A stretch of DNA of 64,000 nt from DASWLF01 sp963768765 (GTDB lineage: Bacteria > Desulfobacterota > Desulfobaccia > Desulfobaccales > 0-14-0-80-60-11). Shown here piece after piece: positions 1-7,940 of the stretch. Every line of letters begins with the position of its first letter. The first letter of the stretch is position 1. Location: contig CAVYJK010000012.1 of NCBI GenBank assembly GCA_963768765.1, positions 18,655 to 82,654 of the forward strand, given 5' to 3'. The translations under genes and the position numbers were made by a program. The notes below the pieces were generated by a model. The model did no database searches. It worked only from the letters and a program-made list of their open reading frames with translations, and had not been told where the DNA came from.

Positions 1-1
1 C

Positions 2-652
2 TTCCTGGCGGAGGAAAGGGAAAGGGAGGGGGGTGCGGCCCAGCCGTCCCCGGCCGGGCCGGAAAAGGAGGCCGGACTTCCGGCTTGGGAAGAGGACCCC
101 TCGCCTTACCGCTGGATCATCGACCCCCTGGACGGCACCGTCAACTTTGCCCACGGGTTTCCCATGTTCTGCGTCTCCATCGCCTTCGAGGCGGCAGGCC
201 GCCTGGGATACGGCGTGATCTACGACCCCCTGCGGGATGAACTCTTCGAGGCGCAAACCGGACAGGGGGCGCGCCTGAATGGCCGGCCCATCCTGGTCTC
301 CTCCACGGACCGCCTGGAGGCGGCCCTGGTGGCCACTGGATTTCCCTATGACATCCGGGAGCGCTTGCCGGAGACCATGGCTCGCATGGGCCGGGTGCTG
401 GGCGCGGTTCAGGGGCTGCGCCGGGCCGGGTCCGCGGCCCTGGACCTGTGCTACGTGGCCTGCGGCCGCTTCGACGGCTTTTACGAGGAAAACCTGAAGC
501 CCTGGGACACCGCCGCGGGCCTGCTGATTATCGAAGAAGCCGGCGGCCGTATCACCACCCTGGGCGGCGGGCCTTACGACATTTACTCCCCCAACATCCT
601 GGCCAGCAACGAAATATTGCATTCCCAAATGTTAGAATTGCTAAAGGGCTAA
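2..652 (+). CDS. suhB: Inositol monophosphatase family protein, 5' end outside window
   Basis: The reading frame is open from base 2, so the gene starts upstream of the window; 216 residues are visible. The family dephosphorylates inositol-1-phosphate or related sugar phosphates using Mg2+. The metal-binding signature IIDPLDGTVNF is at visible residues 38-48 and the second signature, KPWDTAAGLLIIEEAGG, near 166-182. The segment just before the first signature is rich in Glu, Gly and Pro and looks longer than usual for the family. The gene ends four bases inside the convergent AT-rich gene on the other strand. SuhB is the usual name; the exact substrate cannot be read from sequence. Confidence 0.9.
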   Translation, partial: FLAEEREREGGAAQPSPAGPEKEAGLPAWEEDPSPYRWIIDPLDGTVNFAHGFPMFCVSIAFEAAGRLGYGVIYDPLRDELFEAQTGQGARLNGRPILVSSTDRLEAALVATGFPYDIRERLPETMARMGRVLGAVQGLRRAGSAALDLCYVACGRFDGFYEENLKPWDTAAGLLIIEEAGGRITTLGGGPYDIYSPNILASNEILHSQMLELLKG

Positions 653-1464
653 GGCATATTCTCGAAATTCTTAATTACATCGGAGAACTTCTCCAAATCG
701 CCCTTTAAATTTAAATTAAAAATTTCTGACATGCTTTGACAGATATTCCTAAAATAGGAGAGATTTAATAGTATTGGTTGGGAAAAATATTTCTTATCGC
801 TATCAGGATCGTAGTCGGGATCAAATTTTATAATTCCTGTTTTTGCCCTAGGCAAGACAGCTACAGGATCAAGATGGTCAATCCAACTCAAGGCCTTATA
901 ACCTTGCTTGTAATGTTCCGATAATCCAGCATTATCTGCCATCTCATAAATGCTTATCGGTTCATGCCAATGCTTTGCTTCTACAAGCTTTCCTTTTTTC
1001 TTAAATTTATATAGGTTCTCAACTTCACTTAAATTATTCTTAACCTCTACTTTAAATTCAGTACCATAATTGTCAGGTGCTCTGTCGATCGAATCTTGCC
1101 AAATTTTCCAAGACCATCCCAAATATCGCTTACTTCTTTCATCTCGTTTTTCCAAATCATCGCATAATATCCAATGAAAAATAAAAAACAAGTTCATTAG
1201 GCTCCTCAATATAACTAAGGCGCATCTACTCATACCATTTTTACATAGAATTATAATTGATAAAAATCTGCCATACGCCTCGCCGAACAATATTGCTGCA
1301 CATTTATTAAAAGGCGGACTTGTCTTATCTAATAAACTTTTCTCATTCATTTCTCTCATAATTGTATCTGCCATCTCCAATAGGGTCATAGAGGAAGAGA
1401 ACATTTCCTCAAAATCTATATTTATTTTATGTTTTATTTTATCTATCGATTTCATAGATTTCAA
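649..1464 (-). CDS. DUF5677-like hypothetical protein, AT-rich
   Basis: A 271-residue protein in DNA much richer in A and T than its neighbours, which suggests transfer from elsewhere. It is mostly helical. The central part (LFGEAYGRFLSIIILCKNG, then ILRSLMNLFFIFHWILCDD) resembles DUF5677 proteins, in which a conserved Arg in a helix precedes an acidic stretch. The function of that family is not established. It lies between a housekeeping gene and a HicAB pair and may belong to the same small mobile or defence-type insert. Its 3' end overlaps the end of the suhB-like gene by four bases, so the two are convergent. The family call is from memory of its pattern and is moderate. Confidence 0.6.
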   Translation of the reverse strand: MKSMKSIDKIKHKINIDFEEMFSSSMTLLEMADTIMREMNEKSLLDKTSPPFNKCAAILFGEAYGRFLSIIILCKNGMSRCALVILRSLMNLFFIFHWILCDDLEKRDERSKRYLGWSWKIWQDSIDRAPDNYGTEFKVEVKNNLSEVENLYKFKKKGKLVEAKHWHEPISIYEMADNAGLSEHYKQGYKALSWIDHLDPVAVLPRAKTGIIKFDPDYDPDSDKKYFSQPILLNLSYFRNICQSMSEIFNLNLKGDLEKFSDVIKNFENMP

Positions 1465-1468
1465 AAAT

Positions 1469-1696
1469 TCAATCTTCTAATGCTGAAAGAAACTCTTCCG
1501 CAGATATTCCCGCTCGCGCGATGAGGCTGCGCAGGGTGCCGCGGGCTACGTGGGGGTGGTCGGGGATGGAGAGAGTGGCCATGTGACCGGGTTTGGTCAT
1601 GATAATGTGGCTGCCTCGTTGCCGGGCAACTTCCCAGCCGAGTTTTTCAAAAACCTTTACTACTTCCCTGGGCTTTAATAGGGGGACTGTCCCCAT
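1469..1696 (-). CDS. hicA: HicA family mRNA interferase toxin
   Basis: A 75-residue protein with the double-stranded-RNA-binding-like fold of HicA (YcfA) toxins, which cleave mRNA. The N-terminal helix (REVVKVFEKLGWEVARQ) is followed by GSHIIM with the catalytic His at residue 30, then a short strand carrying the HPHVARGTL motif. It overlaps the upstream hicB by 22 bases, the usual coupled arrangement, although here the antitoxin gene comes first. Length and motif match the family well. Expression would be autoregulated by HicB if that protein binds DNA, which its short length leaves open. Confidence 0.92.
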   Translation of the reverse strand: MGTVPLLKPREVVKVFEKLGWEVARQRGSHIIMTKPGHMATLSIPDHPHVARGTLRSLIARAGISAEEFLSALED

Positions 1697-1902
1697 TCAA
1701 CTTCAACCTCAATCTGGCGGGTCGGCACTGTCAGAGGCAATCCCTTCTCGGCTCGCACTTCCAGACATTCTTTAATGGCCTTATGGATATTCTGCTCCGC
1801 CTCAGCCTCCGTCTGCCCCTGGCTGACACAGCCGGGAATCGCGGGACATTCGGCGACATACATGCCATCTTCATCTTGAAATATGGTAATTAGGAATCTC
1901 AC
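1675..1902 (-). CDS. hicB: HicB family antitoxin, short form
   Basis: A 75-residue protein with the partial RNase H fold of HicB antitoxins: two strands (RFLITIFQDEDGMYVAECPA), the conserved IPGCVSQGQT turn and a helix (EAEQNIHKAIKECLEVR). It lacks the C-terminal DNA-binding domain present in long HicB proteins, so repression of the operon may need another factor. A possible SD (GGAGGAAATG, read on the minus strand) precedes the ATG. It is the first gene of a two-gene operon with hicA downstream and would neutralise it by direct binding. Confidence 0.9.
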   Translation of the reverse strand: MRFLITIFQDEDGMYVAECPAIPGCVSQGQTEAEAEQNIHKAIKECLEVRAEKGLPLTVPTRQIEVEVEWGQSPY

Positions 1903-2078
1903 CTCATTTCCTCCGGAAAGAAAGGTTGCCTGAATTTGAGAAACATATTGACGCGGCTGACGATTTGATTATACAATAATCTTAGCTGGGAAAATGAAAA
2001 AGTTCAATTCAATCAACTGGTGCTGGTGGCCCGAGATGGCGGATTCGTGAGGCGCGTCCACCGGCAGGTGTAATATTG

Positions 2079-2110
2079 GGGGCCCCTCACGAGAGGGGCC
2101 CCGGTTTTTT
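2079..2110 (+). terminator. Strong hairpin with T tract
   Basis: A perfect 10-base-pair stem (GGGGCCCCTC with its complement) closes a four-base ACGA loop and is followed by GG and six T residues. This is the form of an intrinsic terminator on the plus strand. No plus-strand gene ends just upstream, so it may instead shield trpE from read-through or be one more repeat copy. Confidence 0.6.
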
Positions 2111-2324
2111 GGCGCAACAAAGCCGTGGCCCACAGGGCGCCCGGCTTTTTTAGTTTGATTGTGGTATGGTGGAATAGGGAGCGAAAGATGCACCGGCGGG
2201 ACGCCTGCGCCACTAATCACTTTGGGCACGGCTCGCCGTGCCCCTACGGGGAAAGAAAGTCGCCTTTTCCGGGGTGTATAGAAGCACGCACTACAGAATA
2301 TTTTGCCAGGGGTTTAAATTCGTG

Positions 2325-2353
2325 GCAAGGGCGACCCAACGGGTCGCCCTTGC
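2325..2353. repeat. Perfect 13-bp stem hairpin
   Basis: GCAAGGGCGACCC and its exact complement face each other across a three-base AAC loop. No T run follows, so it is not a typical terminator. It sits in a block of several different palindromes upstream of trpE. Confidence 0.7.
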
Positions 2354-2539
2354 TTAAGGGGTTGGGAGTGGGGGTTTGGGGGAGAGAGGGGGTTACAGGC
2401 AAGACGCCTGTGCTACCTGCCCCTGGCCCTCTCCCCCAACTTTCCCCAAAATCGCAGATTTTGGGTGGGCCGGGGGCCGCAGGTCCCTGGCCCACCTCTA
2501 AGAATATAAAACTTCTTCATTTCATTCACGGAGCGGTGC

Positions 2540-4015
2540 ATGGTTAATCCGGATTTTGCCCAGTTCAGCGACCTGGCCCGGCAGGGCAACCTCATCCCGG
2601 TGTACCGGGAAATTCTGGGGGACCTGGAGACCCCGGTGTCGGCCTACAAGAAGTTGCGGGGCGAAGGCTGGTCTTATCTCCTGGAGAGTGTGGAGGGCGG
2701 CGAGAAATGGGGGCGGTTCAGCTTCCTGGGCCTCAATCCATCGCTGGCCCTGGAGGTGGAGGGGGGGGCTACCACCATCCGGCGGCAGGGGACCCTTACG
2801 ACCCTGGCGCCCGGGGCGGACCCTTTTGAACACCTGCGGGGCTTGCTCTCCGGCTTCGCGGCGGTGCCCACCACGGGGCTGCCCCGCTTCTGGGGAGGCC
2901 TGGTGGGCTACCTGGGCTACGACATGGTGCGCTACATCGAGCGCCTGCCGGAACACACCCCGGCGCTGGCCATGCCCGAGGCCCGCCTGCTCCTGGCCGA
3001 CAATCTGCTGATCTTTGACAACCTGCGCCAGACCATCAAGGTGGTGTCCCTGGTGCACCTTAACCCCGAAGTTCCTTTGCAGGTCCAGTACGACGGTGCG
3101 GTGGCGGCCATCGAGGTGCTCATCGACCGCTTGCGACAGCCGGTGCCCAGGCCCGAGCCCCGGCCGCCTTCGGCCCGGTCGCCCCTTTCTGCCAACCTTA
3201 CGAAGGAGCGCTTCGAAGCCATGGTGCGCCAGGGCAAGGAGTACATCGCCGCGGGCGACGTCATCCAGGTGGTGTTGTCCCAGTGCTTTTCCACCCCCTT
3301 GCGCCACGACCCCTTTGACCTGTACCGGGCCCTGCGCTGCATCAACCCTTCCCCTTACATGTTTTACCTGGATATGGGGGACCTGAAGCTGGTGGGGGCC
3401 TCGCCGGAAATCCTGGTGCGCCTGGAGGGCGACCAGATCATTTACCGCCCCATTGCCGGCACCCGGCCCCGGGGGGCTACGGAGGCGGAGGACCGGGAGC
3501 TGGAAAGGGAGCTTTTGGCCGACCCCAAGGAGCGGGCCGAGCACCTCATGTTGGTGGACCTGGGGCGCAACGATGTGGGCCGGGTGGCGAAGGTAGGCAG
3601 CGTCCGGGTCCCGGAGCTCTTCACCGTGGAGCGCTACTCCCATGTCATGCACATCGTCTCCCAGGTGGAGGGCGTCCTGGCCGAGGGGCGGGACGGCCTG
3701 GACCTCCTCAAATCGACTTTTCCCGCCGGGACCGTCGCCGGGGCGCCCAAGGTGCGGGCCATGGAGATCATCGAGGAGCTGGAGCCCACCCGCCGGGGGC
3801 CCTACGCCGGGGCCGTGGGCTACCTCAGCTTCAGCGGCAACCTGGATTTTTGCATCACTATCCGCAGCTTCACCATCCACCAGGGCCGGGTCTACCTCCA
3901 GGTGGGGGCCGGCATCGTGGCGGACTCCGACCCGGCCCTGGAATACCAGGAGACGGTCGACAAGGGCATGGCCCTGATGCGGGCCCTGGAGCGGGCGGAA
4001 GAAGGATTGGTATGA
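2540..4015 (+). CDS. trpE: Anthranilate synthase component I
   Basis: A 491-residue protein that converts chorismate to anthranilate with ammonia supplied by TrpG, the first step of tryptophan synthesis. The N-terminal LLES motif (residues 47-50) is part of the known tryptophan feedback site. The C-terminal chorismate-binding domain has the expected signatures: GDVIQVVLSQ, PSPYMFYLD, IAGTRPRGA, the acidic DRELERELLADPKERAEH segment, and LVDLGRNDVGRV. Length is normal. The ATG follows a modest SD (GGAG). trpG starts 98 bases downstream beyond a long hairpin. PabB is an alternative for this fold, but the LLES motif and the trp genes nearby favour TrpE. Confidence 0.95.
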   Translation: MVNPDFAQFSDLARQGNLIPVYREILGDLETPVSAYKKLRGEGWSYLLESVEGGEKWGRFSFLGLNPSLALEVEGGATTIRRQGTLTTLAPGADPFEHLRGLLSGFAAVPTTGLPRFWGGLVGYLGYDMVRYIERLPEHTPALAMPEARLLLADNLLIFDNLRQTIKVVSLVHLNPEVPLQVQYDGAVAAIEVLIDRLRQPVPRPEPRPPSARSPLSANLTKERFEAMVRQGKEYIAAGDVIQVVLSQCFSTPLRHDPFDLYRALRCINPSPYMFYLDMGDLKLVGASPEILVRLEGDQIIYRPIAGTRPRGATEAEDRELERELLADPKERAEHLMLVDLGRNDVGRVAKVGSVRVPELFTVERYSHVMHIVSQVEGVLAEGRDGLDLLKSTFPAGTVAGAPKVRAMEIIEELEPTRRGPYAGAVGYLSFSGNLDFCITIRSFTIHQGRVYLQVGAGIVADSDPALEYQETVDKGMALMRALERAEEGLV

Positions 4016-4021
4016 GGGATG

Positions 4022-4066
4022 GTTTGGGGGAACCCTACTTTTTTTCAAAAGTAGGTTCCCCCAAAC
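4022..4066. repeat. Long hairpin between trpE and trpG
   Basis: A stem of about 20 base pairs with one bulged C (arms 4022-4042 and 4047-4066) and a TTTC loop separates trpE from trpG. No T run follows the stem on the plus strand. It could be a pause or processing site that sets the trpE:trpG ratio, or simply another palindromic repeat. Confidence 0.65.
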
Positions 4067-4113
4067 CCCCTCCTGGCAAAAACAGATGGGGGGCTTTATC
4101 CTAAGGGGTAATT

Positions 4114-4686
4114 ATGCTGGTAATGATCGATAACTACGACTCCTTCACCTACAACCTGGTGCAGTATTTCGGCCAGCTGGGGGAGGAGGTGCAGGTCTTC
4201 CGCAACGACCAGATCGACCTGCAGGGGCTGGAGGCGCTGGGCCCCAGCCGCCTGGTCATCTCGCCGGGCCCCTGTTCTCCCAGCGAGGCCGGCATCTCGG
4301 TGGCCGCCATCCGGCACTTTGCCGGGCGCATCCCCATCTTGGGGGTGTGCCTGGGGCATCAGGCCCTGGGCGCGGCCTATGGAGGCAGGGTCATCCGGGC
4401 CCCCCGTCTCATGCACGGCAAGACCTCCCTCATCTACCACGACGGCAAGGACTTGTTTCAGGGCATCCCTTCCCCCTTTGAGGCCACCCGCTACCATTCC
4501 CTCATCGTGGAGCGGGAGACCCTGCCCGATTGCCTGCAGGTCTCGGCCCAGACCGCAGTGGGCGAGATCATGGGCCTGCGCCACCGGGAACACGCCGTCT
4601 ACGGGGTGCAGTTTCATCCCGAGTCCATTCTGACCACGGAGGGGCTAAACCTGCTCAGGAATTTTTTGAAGCGCAGCCGGGGGTAA
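4114..4686 (+). CDS. trpG: Anthranilate synthase component II (glutamine amidotransferase)
   Basis: A 190-residue class I glutamine amidotransferase that releases ammonia from glutamine for TrpE. The oxyanion motif SPGPCSP is at about 50-56, the nucleophile elbow GVCLGHQ with Cys79, and the catalytic pair in FHPES (His168, Glu170). Start chosen at ATG with AAGGGG upstream. In many bacteria one protein serves both TrpG and PabA; this may also hold here. It is followed five bases after its stop by the CaCA exchanger gene, so transcription probably continues into the interposed segment. Confidence 0.94.
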   Translation: MLVMIDNYDSFTYNLVQYFGQLGEEVQVFRNDQIDLQGLEALGPSRLVISPGPCSPSEAGISVAAIRHFAGRIPILGVCLGHQALGAAYGGRVIRAPRLMHGKTSLIYHDGKDLFQGIPSPFEATRYHSLIVERETLPDCLQVSAQTAVGEIMGLRHREHAVYGVQFHPESILTTEGLNLLRNFLKRSRG

Positions 4687-4691
4687 GTTTG

Positions 4692-5708
4692 GTGGCACTT
4701 TGGAGCGTAGGGCTGCAGTTCTTTCTGGTGACCGCGGCCATTGCGGTTTCGGGCACCCAGCTGTGCCGGTACGGGGACGTCCTGGCGGAGAAGACCGGCA
4801 TGGGACGAACCTGGCTGGGCCTGGTGGTGCTGGCCGCGGTGACCTCGCTGCCGGAGACGGCCACCGGGGTCAGCGCGGTGCTGTGGGTGAACGCCCCGGA
4901 TATCACGGTGGGGGACTTGCTGGGGAGCTGCGTCTTTAATCTGTTGATTTTGGCGGTGGTGGATATCCTTTATCCCCCGGGGCCGGCCCTCACGGTGGCG
5001 GACCGGGGCCACATCCTGGCCGCCTCCTTCGGGGTGGTGATGCTGGGGGTGGCCGTCATGGGGGTGATGGGCCCCTCGCCCCTGTCCGGCTTTGCTTGGG
5101 CCCACGTGGGGCTCAGCGGCCCGGTGCTGCTGGTCTGCTATCTGGTGGCCATGCGGTCGGTGTTCCGCTACCAGCGGCGCCAGCGGGAAGCCTATCTGGC
5201 GGAACACGAAGAGAAGCTGGTTTATGAGGCCATCAGCCTGCGGACGGCCGTCCTGAAGTTCGGGCTGAACGCCCTGGTGGTGGTGGCCGCCGGCATTTTC
5301 ATGCCCCGGGTGGCCGAGAACCTGGCCCGCCTCATGGGCTGGCAGCAATCCCTGGTGGGCACCACCTTCGTGGCCGCCGCCACCTCCCTGCCGGAGCTGG
5401 TGGTGACGCTGGGGGCCCTGCGTCTGGGCGCCGTGGACCTGGCGGTGGGCAATCTCTTCGGCAGCAACCTGGTGAACCTGGCCCTGCTGGGGGTGATGGA
5501 GCTGCTTTACCTGCCGGGGCCCTTGCTGGAGGTGGTCTCCCGCCACCACGCCGGCACCGGGGTGATGGCCATCGTCATGACAGGCATCGCCACCGCGGAG
5601 CTGATGTACCGGCCCCAGAAAAAGGCCCTGCGCTGGATGAGCCTGGGCGCTTTTGCCCTGGCTTTCCTGTACGCCGCCCATATATTTTTGCAGATGCTGG
5701 CCCAATGA
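4692..5708 (+). CDS. Sodium/calcium exchanger family (CaCA) membrane protein
   Basis: A membrane antiporter of about 338 residues with around ten hydrophobic segments. The two inverted alpha-repeats of the CaCA family are clear: AAVTSLPETATGVSAV followed by GDLLGSCVFNLLI in the first half, and AAATSLPELVVTLGA followed by GNLFGSNLVNLAL in the second. These carry the ion-coordinating acidic and polar residues. Start taken as GTG at 4692 (TTG at 4689 is equally placed) because GGGGG lies just upstream, overlapping the end of trpG. The ion pair transported cannot be told from sequence. Its place directly behind trpG is unusual for a tryptophan operon. Confidence 0.85.
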   Translation: MALWSVGLQFFLVTAAIAVSGTQLCRYGDVLAEKTGMGRTWLGLVVLAAVTSLPETATGVSAVLWVNAPDITVGDLLGSCVFNLLILAVVDILYPPGPALTVADRGHILAASFGVVMLGVAVMGVMGPSPLSGFAWAHVGLSGPVLLVCYLVAMRSVFRYQRRQREAYLAEHEEKLVYEAISLRTAVLKFGLNALVVVAAGIFMPRVAENLARLMGWQQSLVGTTFVAAATSLPELVVTLGALRLGAVDLAVGNLFGSNLVNLALLGVMELLYLPGPLLEVVSRHHAGTGVMAIVMTGIATAELMYRPQKKALRWMSLGAFALAFLYAAHIFLQMLAQ

Positions 5709-5838
5709 TCATCGGCAGGGGCGGGAAAATCGAGGCCCTCCTGGCTCAGGGGGGCAATCCGGCCGGGAAAATCCGGGTTCAGGCTAAATGGCGATTGCAA
5801 GCCCCCCCGTCTTTTCTTAAGATGCGTTAGCGAACTGG

Positions 5839-6153
5839 ATGACGAAATCAGCGATGGATGAAGACGTGACCGAGAAAAAAGCGCAACCCGGGGTTGAACC
5901 CGGGGAAGAGCAGGCTGAGAAGCCGCACCCGGAATACGAGATCGACATCTTCAAGGACTGGTGCAAGTCCTGCGGCATCTGCGCCGCCTTCTGTCCCCGG
6001 GGCTGCCTCAGCCTGGACGCGGAAGGCAACCCGGTGATCGACAAACCCGAAAGGTGCACCGGCTGCCGCTGGTGTGAGCTGCACTGCCCGGATTTCGCTA
6101 TCTGCGTCCGGGAACTGGAGGCCGGGGAGGCTAAAGCCGAGGAAGCGGATTGA
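5839..6153 (+). CDS. korD: 2-oxoacid:ferredoxin oxidoreductase, ferredoxin-like delta subunit
   Basis: A 104-residue protein with two 4Fe-4S motifs, CKSCGICAAFCPRG and CTGCRWCELHCPDF, preceded by about 35 charged residues. This is the delta subunit pattern of Kor/Vor enzymes, which passes electrons from the oxidative decarboxylation of a 2-oxoacid to ferredoxin. It lies directly upstream of korA in the usual D-A-B-C order. The start has no strong SD; an ATG five codons further on is an alternative. The substrate (2-oxoglutarate or branched-chain 2-oxoacid) is not decided by this subunit. Confidence 0.88.
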   Translation: MTKSAMDEDVTEKKAQPGVEPGEEQAEKPHPEYEIDIFKDWCKSCGICAAFCPRGCLSLDAEGNPVIDKPERCTGCRWCELHCPDFAICVRELEAGEAKAEEAD

Positions 6154-6180
6154 GCCCGGAACCGATGCAACCTAGAAGAA

Positions 6181-6290
6181 TGCACCACGGAGACACAGAG
6201 AGCACAGAGCCATGATGGCGCCTGACTGGCGCAATCATGGTTGCTTAAGGTTTTCTCCGTGTCCTCTGTGCCTCTGTGGTAAATAGAGAT
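6181..6290. repeat. Inverted CACAGAG-type dispersed repeat
   Basis: Two arms, one reading ACCACGGAGACACAGAG and the other close to its complement (CTCTGTGCCTCTGTGGT), flank a central segment directly before korA. A second copy of the family is at 19547-19678. Translations of this element (HRGTEDTEK, CALCVSVV) turn up widely as false hypothetical proteins in unrelated genomes. Confidence 0.75.
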
Positions 6291-6299
6291 AGAACAGCC

Positions 6300-7442
6300 A
6301 TGGATGATAAAGCCACCGGACAACCCCGCCTGCTGCAAGGCAACGAAGCCGTGGTGGAAGGCGCCCTGGCCGCAGGCTGCCGGTTCTTCGCCGGCTACCC
6401 CATCACCCCGGCCACCGAGATCAGCGAGGCCATGTCCTGGCGCTTGCCGGCGGTGGGCGGCACCTTCATCCAGATGGAGGACGAGATCGCCTCCCTGGGC
6501 GCGGTCATCGGCGCCTCGCTGGCCGGGGCCAAGTCCATGACCGCCACCAGCGGCCCGGGGTTTTCCCTGATGCAGGAGAACCTGGGCTTTGCCTGCGTGG
6601 CCGAGGTCCCCTGCGTCATCGTCAACGTCATGCGGGGCGGCCCTTCCACCGGGCTCCCCACCCACGTGAGCCAGGGGGACGTGCAGCAGGCCCGCTGGGG
6701 CACCCACGGCGACCACCCCATCATCGTCCTGGCCGCGGCCACCACCCGGGACTGCTTCGACCTGACGGTTACGGCCTTCAACCTGTCGGAGAAATACCGC
6801 ACCCCGGTCATCCTGCTGCTGGACGAAGTGGTGGCCCACACCCGGGAGAAGATCGTCCTGCCCCCGGCCGCGGAGGTCAAAGTGGTGGACCGGGTCCGCC
6901 CCGACATGCCGCCGGAATGGTACGTGCCTTACGCCGACAACGCCCGGGGGGTGCCGCCCATGGGGATCTTCGGGGACGGCTACCGCTACCACGTCACCGG
7001 GCTCATCCACGACGTGCACGGCTTCCCCACGGAGCGCCCCGATGAGATCGTGCCTTTTCTGAACCGGCTTTTCCGCAAGATCACCCAGCATTTCGCCGAC
7101 ATCCAGATGGCGGCGGCGGAACTCACCGACGACGCGGAAATCCTGGTGGTGGCCTACGGCTCCGTGGCCCGCTCGGCCCAGCGGGCCGTTTTGGAGGCCC
7201 GGGAGCAGGGGATCAAAGCCGGACTGCTCAAGCTCATCACCCTGTGGCCCTTTCCCCGGCGGCTGCTGGAACCCCACCTGAGCCGGGTCAGGGCGGTGCT
7301 GGTGCCGGAGCTCAATATGGGCCAGATGTCCCGGGAGGTGAAACGGGTGAACCAGGGGCTCACCCGGGTGGAGACATTGAATCGGATCGATGGGCAATTG
7401 ATAACGCCGGAGGAGATTGTGGCGCGGCTGGTGAAGATGTGA
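6300..7442 (+). CDS. korA: 2-oxoacid:ferredoxin oxidoreductase alpha subunit
   Basis: A 380-residue subunit made of the pyrimidine-binding and transketolase C-terminal domains of the Kor/Vor enzymes. The N-terminal GNEAVVEGALAAGCRFFAGYP and the PITPATEISEAMSW motif are typical, as are MEDEIASLGAVIGAS and SGPGFSLMQEN. With KorB it forms the thiamine diphosphate site that oxidises a 2-oxoacid to an acyl-CoA. Start placed at ATG 6300; an in-frame GTG at 6276 lies in the repeat upstream. In an intact operon korB would follow at once; here a broken gene, repeats, two korB fragments and two CBS genes intervene. Confidence 0.9.
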   Translation: MDDKATGQPRLLQGNEAVVEGALAAGCRFFAGYPITPATEISEAMSWRLPAVGGTFIQMEDEIASLGAVIGASLAGAKSMTATSGPGFSLMQENLGFACVAEVPCVIVNVMRGGPSTGLPTHVSQGDVQQARWGTHGDHPIIVLAAATTRDCFDLTVTAFNLSEKYRTPVILLLDEVVAHTREKIVLPPAAEVKVVDRVRPDMPPEWYVPYADNARGVPPMGIFGDGYRYHVTGLIHDVHGFPTERPDEIVPFLNRLFRKITQHFADIQMAAAELTDDAEILVVAYGSVARSAQRAVLEAREQGIKAGLLKLITLWPFPRRLLEPHLSRVRAVLVPELNMGQMSREVKRVNQGLTRVETLNRIDGQLITPEEIVARLVKM

Positions 7443-7452
7443 GGGGTCAACT

Positions 7453-7722
7453 ATGCCAACTATTAAGAAAAAAGTCATAGAAGTTTTTCGAGGTAGAATC
7501 GGAGAAGAGTTTTTGAGAGAAGGATCATTGATTTATTAGTGAAAAATTCTGAAACCAAACGAGCAAGCGTGATTCCATCGGATTATTGCTACAACATGGT
7601 CAATGCTGATTTGACCATTTATTTGAATCTCTTGGAGAAAGGAAAGGGCAATATCGATGCTTAGGGGAATATTATGCATATAACGGGGCATTTATTGGAA
7701 GCCTTGGCGCACTTGTGAGCAA
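7453..7722 (+). pseudogene. Broken DUF7225-like gene remnant
   Basis: A lower-GC stretch that reads as one protein only when two frame changes are allowed: MPTIKKKVIEVFRGRIGEEF (from 7453), then IIDLLVKNSETKRASVIPSD and CYNMVNADLTIYLN (frame of 7524), then LGEYYAYNGAFIG (frame of 7661). The pattern, especially PSDYCYN followed by YLGE and a Tyr-rich turn, recalls small proteins often found near restriction or defence genes and annotated as DUF7225. The end is not defined. It separates korA from the first korB fragment. Confidence 0.5.
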
Positions 7723-7824
7723 GTTGGGGAATGGAAGGATGGAAGATTTCAGCTTGGGAAAATGCTCCTCAAAGAGCACTTCAAAGATAGGGAGCAGATC
7801 GGTGGATAGACCCGCGCCAATAAG

Positions 7825-7930
7825 GGAAATAGCCCAGGCCTCCGGCCTGTGCTGAGCACCGGCTGGAAAGCCGGTGCCACCAGGAAATTGGTGGGCGGTG
7901 CCCACCCTACATTTAAGGTCGGCGGGCACG
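7825..7930. repeat. Cluster of palindromic repeats
   Basis: Several short palindromes in a row: GCCTCCGGCCTG, ACCGGCTGGAAAGCCGGT, GGTGGGCGGTGCCCACC (7890-7906, followed by CTACAT) and a GGCGGGC...GCCCGCC pair. The GGTGGGC type recurs at about 10222, 26745, 28415, 48829 and 48871. Confidence 0.75.
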
Positions 7931-7940
7931 GAGGCCCGCC

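Larger units (their letters stand above)
1903..2539. other. Gene-free stretch with hairpins before trpE
   Basis: No convincing gene. It holds a terminator-type hairpin (2079-2110), a REP-like palindrome (2189-2212), a perfect 13-base-pair hairpin (2325-2353), a second REP-like copy (2394-2415) inside a G-rich element, and a small hairpin around CCAAAATC (2446-2466). No leader peptide with clustered Trp codons was found ahead of trpE, so classical attenuation is not supported. Confidence 0.7.

Noticed and set aside
2416..2539. Trp attenuator ahead of trpE
   Set aside because: No short leader frame with adjacent Trp codons and no terminator/antiterminator pair.
2522..4048. Long minus-strand open frame (508 codons) opposite trpE
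   Set aside because: Antisense shadow of a GC-rich gene: Gly/His/Gln/Arg-rich with no motif, while the plus strand is a clear TrpE.
4530..4691. Longer start for the CaCA exchanger inside trpG
   Set aside because: The extra N-terminus is an out-of-frame reading of trpG; the hydrophobic protein starts after the trpG stop with its own SD-like GGGGG.
5817..7478. Minus-strand open frame of 553 codons opposite korA and the ferredoxin gene
   Set aside because: Antisense of known genes; the recognisable HRGTEDTEK stretch comes from a dispersed repeat, not a protein.
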